Both the position numbers and the translations under genes were made by a program. The notes under the pieces are model-generated. The model was not told the origin of the DNA, did not search any database, and saw only the letters and a list, made by a program, of their open reading frames with translations. Below are positions 61,114-64,000 of a stretch of 64,000 bases of DNA, piece by piece (positions within the stretch are counted from its first letter, which is position 1; each line of letters opens with the position of its first letter). Location: assembly GCF_002078875.1 (NCBI RefSeq), contig NC_034424.1:7032201-7096200 (forward strand), in the 5' to 3' direction. Origin of the DNA: Numida meleagris. Taxonomy: Eukaryota; Chordata; Aves; Galliformes; Numididae.

Positions 61114-61143
61114 CGGAGGAGGAGGAGGAGGGGGGGGGGAGGG
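61114..61143 (+). repeat. (GGA)n and G-run just inside RXRA intron 1
   Basis: Five GGA units are followed by ten consecutive G and GGG after one A, starting 38 bases after the splice donor. On the transcribed RNA this could fold into a G-quadruplex or act as a G-run splicing element bound by hnRNP H/F; both roles are inferred. Confidence 0.6.
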
Positions 61144-63529
61144 AATACAACAAATAGAAAAGAGCGCAAACAGCCTCCGGAGCTGCCGCTTCCCCCCGCC
61201 CGGCGCCGGGATGCGCTGCGCCCCTTCTCCGGGAGCGCCGCGGGCTGTCCGTGTCCCCCGTCCCTCCTCCCCCCCATCCTCCATCCGGCTGCCGACTTCG
61301 TGCCTTTCTGCGCTCTCGAGTTGGATTTTTTATTCTTGTTGTTGTTATTATATTGCGAGGCGGCGCAAGCGGTATTTTCAAACGGGGGAGCCCCCCCCCT
61401 CGTTGCGCGGTCTCGGTGCTGCGGGGGGGGCTGGCAGCGCGCTGCCTCGGGTTTTGCTTTCCTCTCTCGGTTTCTCTCTTTATTATATTCCCCCCCGTCC
61501 CTCTTTTCCTCCTCTCTTCTTTTTAGTTCCATTTTCAAACCTCTTTCCAGCGGGAGTTTGCCATCGTTTCGGTGCCGGAGTCAAGTCTTGGCTTGTAAGG
61601 GCGAATGCCTCCCTGCGTCTGGCGTTCAGCAGAAGCGATATTGCAGAGCTCAGGGCTCGGGGAGGGGGAAGAACAAACTTTTAGCGAAGTCGCCTGGCGC
61701 CGAGCCCTGGGAGGAGGAATTGGGGCCGAGCCCGCAGCGCTGCCACCGCGCAGCGCGGCCGCCGGGGCTTTAAATCAGTGCTGGGGCTCTGGGAACTGGG
61801 GGAGGAGGAAGGCGGAGGGGGGGGGTTGTTTGGGTTTTGTTTTTGCCGAATTGCAGAACCCCCGGAATCACGGCTGTGCAGTGCCCGGTGCTGATAGCGG
61901 AGTGCTGCAGTTGGTGCTGGGGCTGAAAGCATCTCCCTGCAGCGTCCCCCCCCCAAAAAAAAACCCACGTAGTCCTGCTATAGGGTCAGCGGATGGATGC
62001 AGGGTCACGCACCCCCAGCCAGCGCCCATCTGCCAGCGCTGTTGGTTTAATAGTGGGGCTGGCTGCCCAAAGTTCTGACATTTCCTTTGATGCTGCTGTG
62101 GGAGGGGGACCCCGAGCGGGGCGGGCAGGATCAGGCCCTGGTGATGTGCCTGCGTTTTCCTGGGGAGCCCAGCTCGCTGTGGATGCTGGTAGCATGCTGT
62201 GGTGTTAGTCATGTTGGCTCGGACGGGGGAGGAGGGAGGGGGGGAGCAGCGTGTGTCACCTTGCTGCTGTCTGGCGGAGGGTTTGCACGCTGGTGCGAGT
62301 GAAAAACAACGGGTTGGGCTGCTCAGGTCTAAACGCAGCGTGAATGTGGCGGGGGGGGACGCAGTGGGGGGCATCAGGGGGAGCATGGGGGGACGCACCG
62401 TAACTTTGCATTTCTTGGTTATGGGAACATGCAGCTTGCAGTTGGTGGAAGTGCGCGGCCAGGGTTCGCTGCAGGAAGGGCTCTCCAACTTTATCCATCG
62501 GCCTTTGGTCACGCGTTGCTGAAAACCTCAGCTTTGGCTCTAAGGGCTGAGATTCGAAGGGGAAGGAAGAGTTGGGTCTCACTCTGAGCTTGGGGATGGG
62601 CAGAGCCCCAGAGCCTGCGGGCAGCTCGAGAGGGCAAGGAGCACGTGGAGCCCTTGCTGAGCCGTGAGCAGGGGATGGAGCGGGGCCTGCTCCTGTTTGC
62701 ACGGCACTGGGGTGCTCTGCCAGGGCCATGGCTGTGAGCTGGGCAAAAAATAGCTGAGCTCGGATGGTTGGTGCTTTCCTGGAGCAGCCGGGAGCCAAAA
62801 GCGGGCTCTGGTACTGCGTGGCCCCATCAAAATCTCAGCTCAGTTTGGCCTAAAAAGGATAACGGCATGGGGGCTCGTGGCCAAGCCCTGCCCATGGTTA
62901 GACTCAGATAACCCCGCTGATGTCATGGGTGGAAACGTGGCCAGCGCCGGGCACTTTTAATAGTAGGATCTCGTTTTGCTGCTCACCTCAGCAGCGGGTG
63001 GCAGACGCCGGGCAGCGGTTCCTGCCAGGATGCTGCATCCCCGGGCATCTCCCGCAGCCCCCGGTGCCCACTGCTCTGTGGCAGCGGCCAGGTTGGGTCG
63101 GTGATGGGTGTGAAAGTCACAGAGCTTGGTTCTTTGGGCAGCCGCCTTTTCCCAAATCTCCGAGTAAAAGCGTGGCTCGTTGTGGCTGTTGCAGTCCCTT
63201 CATTGCTTCCTTCTCTTTGCCCACGGGGGTGGTGGAAGGTCTTGAGTACCCCTTGATGCGGGGATGAGGATGCTGTGCAAACCTGGGCTGGGTCGGTGGG
63301 AACCCACACCTGTGCGCAATCCCCGATTCTGCTCCTTTTAGCCACTGGGAAGACCCATAGGGAGGGAAATGAAGAATAGGAAGGATGCAGAAAGTGTCAC
63401 CTCCCGCGTGAGCATCCCCGTGCCCATGCCTGGGGGATGCCGACCCGTGCTGAGGTCCCTATGGGATCAGGAGATGAAGAACAGACGCGCTCTGAGCTGT
63501 CCGAGCACGGGGCTCGACCTCTCCTGACT

Positions 63530-63880
63530 GACATATGCAAAAGAATCCGGGAAGGAATTTTTGTCTTTATCAGAATCTCGGCTGCGACGGTGAAATAAAT
63601 CCTCAGAGGGTCCCTGAATTTACTCTGCGCTGCCCTGCTGTGTTGGAGAGAGCATCTGTGCTCCTCGTGTTTGGGGCATTTTATTTATATAAAGGAGAGC
63701 GGGGGAGAAAGCCGCAGAATTTTAGTTATTCCTCACAAATATTATTATTGGCGTTTTGCTCCCGTCGAAGTAAAAACCGAGGGGGCAATCCAAACGTTGC
63801 GCTGGAAAATACACCCTGCCTTCATCCCACCCACGTCTGGAGGGCGAAAGTGAACATTTCTCGAGAAACGGGTGAAAAAA
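63530..63880. other. AT-richer block in RXRA intron 1; candidate intronic element
   Basis: A shift to AT-richer complex sequence with TTTTATTTATATAAAGG and ATATTATTATTGG words inside an otherwise GC-rich intron. The 135-codon frame at 63535-63942 has no recognisable domain. Confidence 0.25.
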
Positions 63881-64000
63881 GCTTTTTGCTGGCGCCTTGT
63901 TTTCTGGGAGCGGGGCTGGATCCCCGTGTGCCGGAGCAGTGATGTTGGATTTGGCTGCGGGATGGTTAAAAACCAAGCAAGGAGTGGAGCTGTCGGTGGG

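Larger units (their letters stand above)
60711..61780 (+). promoter_or_regulatory. CpG island of the RXRA promoter/first exon
   Basis: Very GC-rich sequence with frequent CpG, beginning at the gap edge and fading at about 61780, spanning the leader, exon 1 and the start of intron 1. No TATA box is visible, as expected of a CpG-island promoter. The left edge is hidden by the gap. Confidence 0.8.
61077..64000 (+). other. RXRA intron 1 (5' part)
   Basis: Begins with GTGAGT. The first ~700 bases belong to the CpG island; the rest is moderately GC-rich with no second exon recognised. No CR1 is seen. An AT-richer, possibly conserved block lies at about 63530-63880, and a perfect 12-base palindrome TTTCTCGAGAAA at 63857-63868. 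Confidence 0.85.

Noticed and set aside
60150..61538. 462-codon minus-strand frame opposite RXRA exon 1
   Set aside because: It spans the 527-base gap, so its openness is unknown, and the Lys/Arg/Glu-rich composition is simply the antisense of the polypyrimidine leader.
61049..61684. A 211-residue protein starting at the RXRA ATG
   Set aside because: This is read-through past the GTGAGT donor into intron 1; after MDTKHFLPL the sequence departs from RXRA and becomes low complexity.

Overview
The window looks like bird nuclear DNA, probably a galliform such as chicken. Two things point there: about eleven short 5'-truncated CR1 LINE tails, the typical avian interspersed repeat, and one recognisable coding exon, the first coding exon of retinoid X receptor alpha (RXRA) on the + strand at 61049-61076. 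Its nine complete codons read MDTKHFLPL and stop at a consensus GTGAGT splice donor. This matches the start of vertebrate RXRA as I know it. There is no bacterial gene organisation. The many open frames elsewhere are chance frames in GC-rich DNA, often overlapping one another or running through CR1.

Layout. Positions 1-59865 are non-coding DNA upstream of RXRA, presumably the intergenic interval towards WDR5 (gene order recalled from mammals, not visible here). It alternates between GC-rich low-constraint sequence, CR1 tails, three clear tandem-repeat arrays (8375-8600, 16118-16474, 49864-49953), homopolymer runs and AT-rich repeat-free islands that may be conserved enhancers. Two short stretches are unusually dense in transcription-factor motifs. 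One is a group of RFX-type X-box sequences with a CRE-like site and a TATA-like element (4491-4903). The other is a cluster of five nuclear-receptor half-sites, including a canonical DR5 retinoic-acid-response-element arrangement (6820-6919). A degenerate copy of an old palindromic reptile/bird repeat appears to lie at about 55035-55172.

Positions 59866-60183 are a long T/C-rich low-complexity tract, followed by a 527-base assembly gap (60184-60710) that probably removes the core RXRA promoter. Sequence resumes inside a CpG island (60711 to about 61780) with the 5' leader, a two-codon upstream ORF (ATG AGT TAA, 61031-61039), the RXRA start codon at 61049, and then RXRA intron 1 to the end of the window.

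The working picture is a single-gene regulatory landscape: one promoter and exon at the right-hand end and about 60 kb of candidate distal regulatory DNA to its left. The half-site cluster raises the testable idea that RXRA is controlled in part by the retinoid receptors it belongs to. No tRNA, rRNA, snRNA, CRISPR array or complete protein-coding gene was found.
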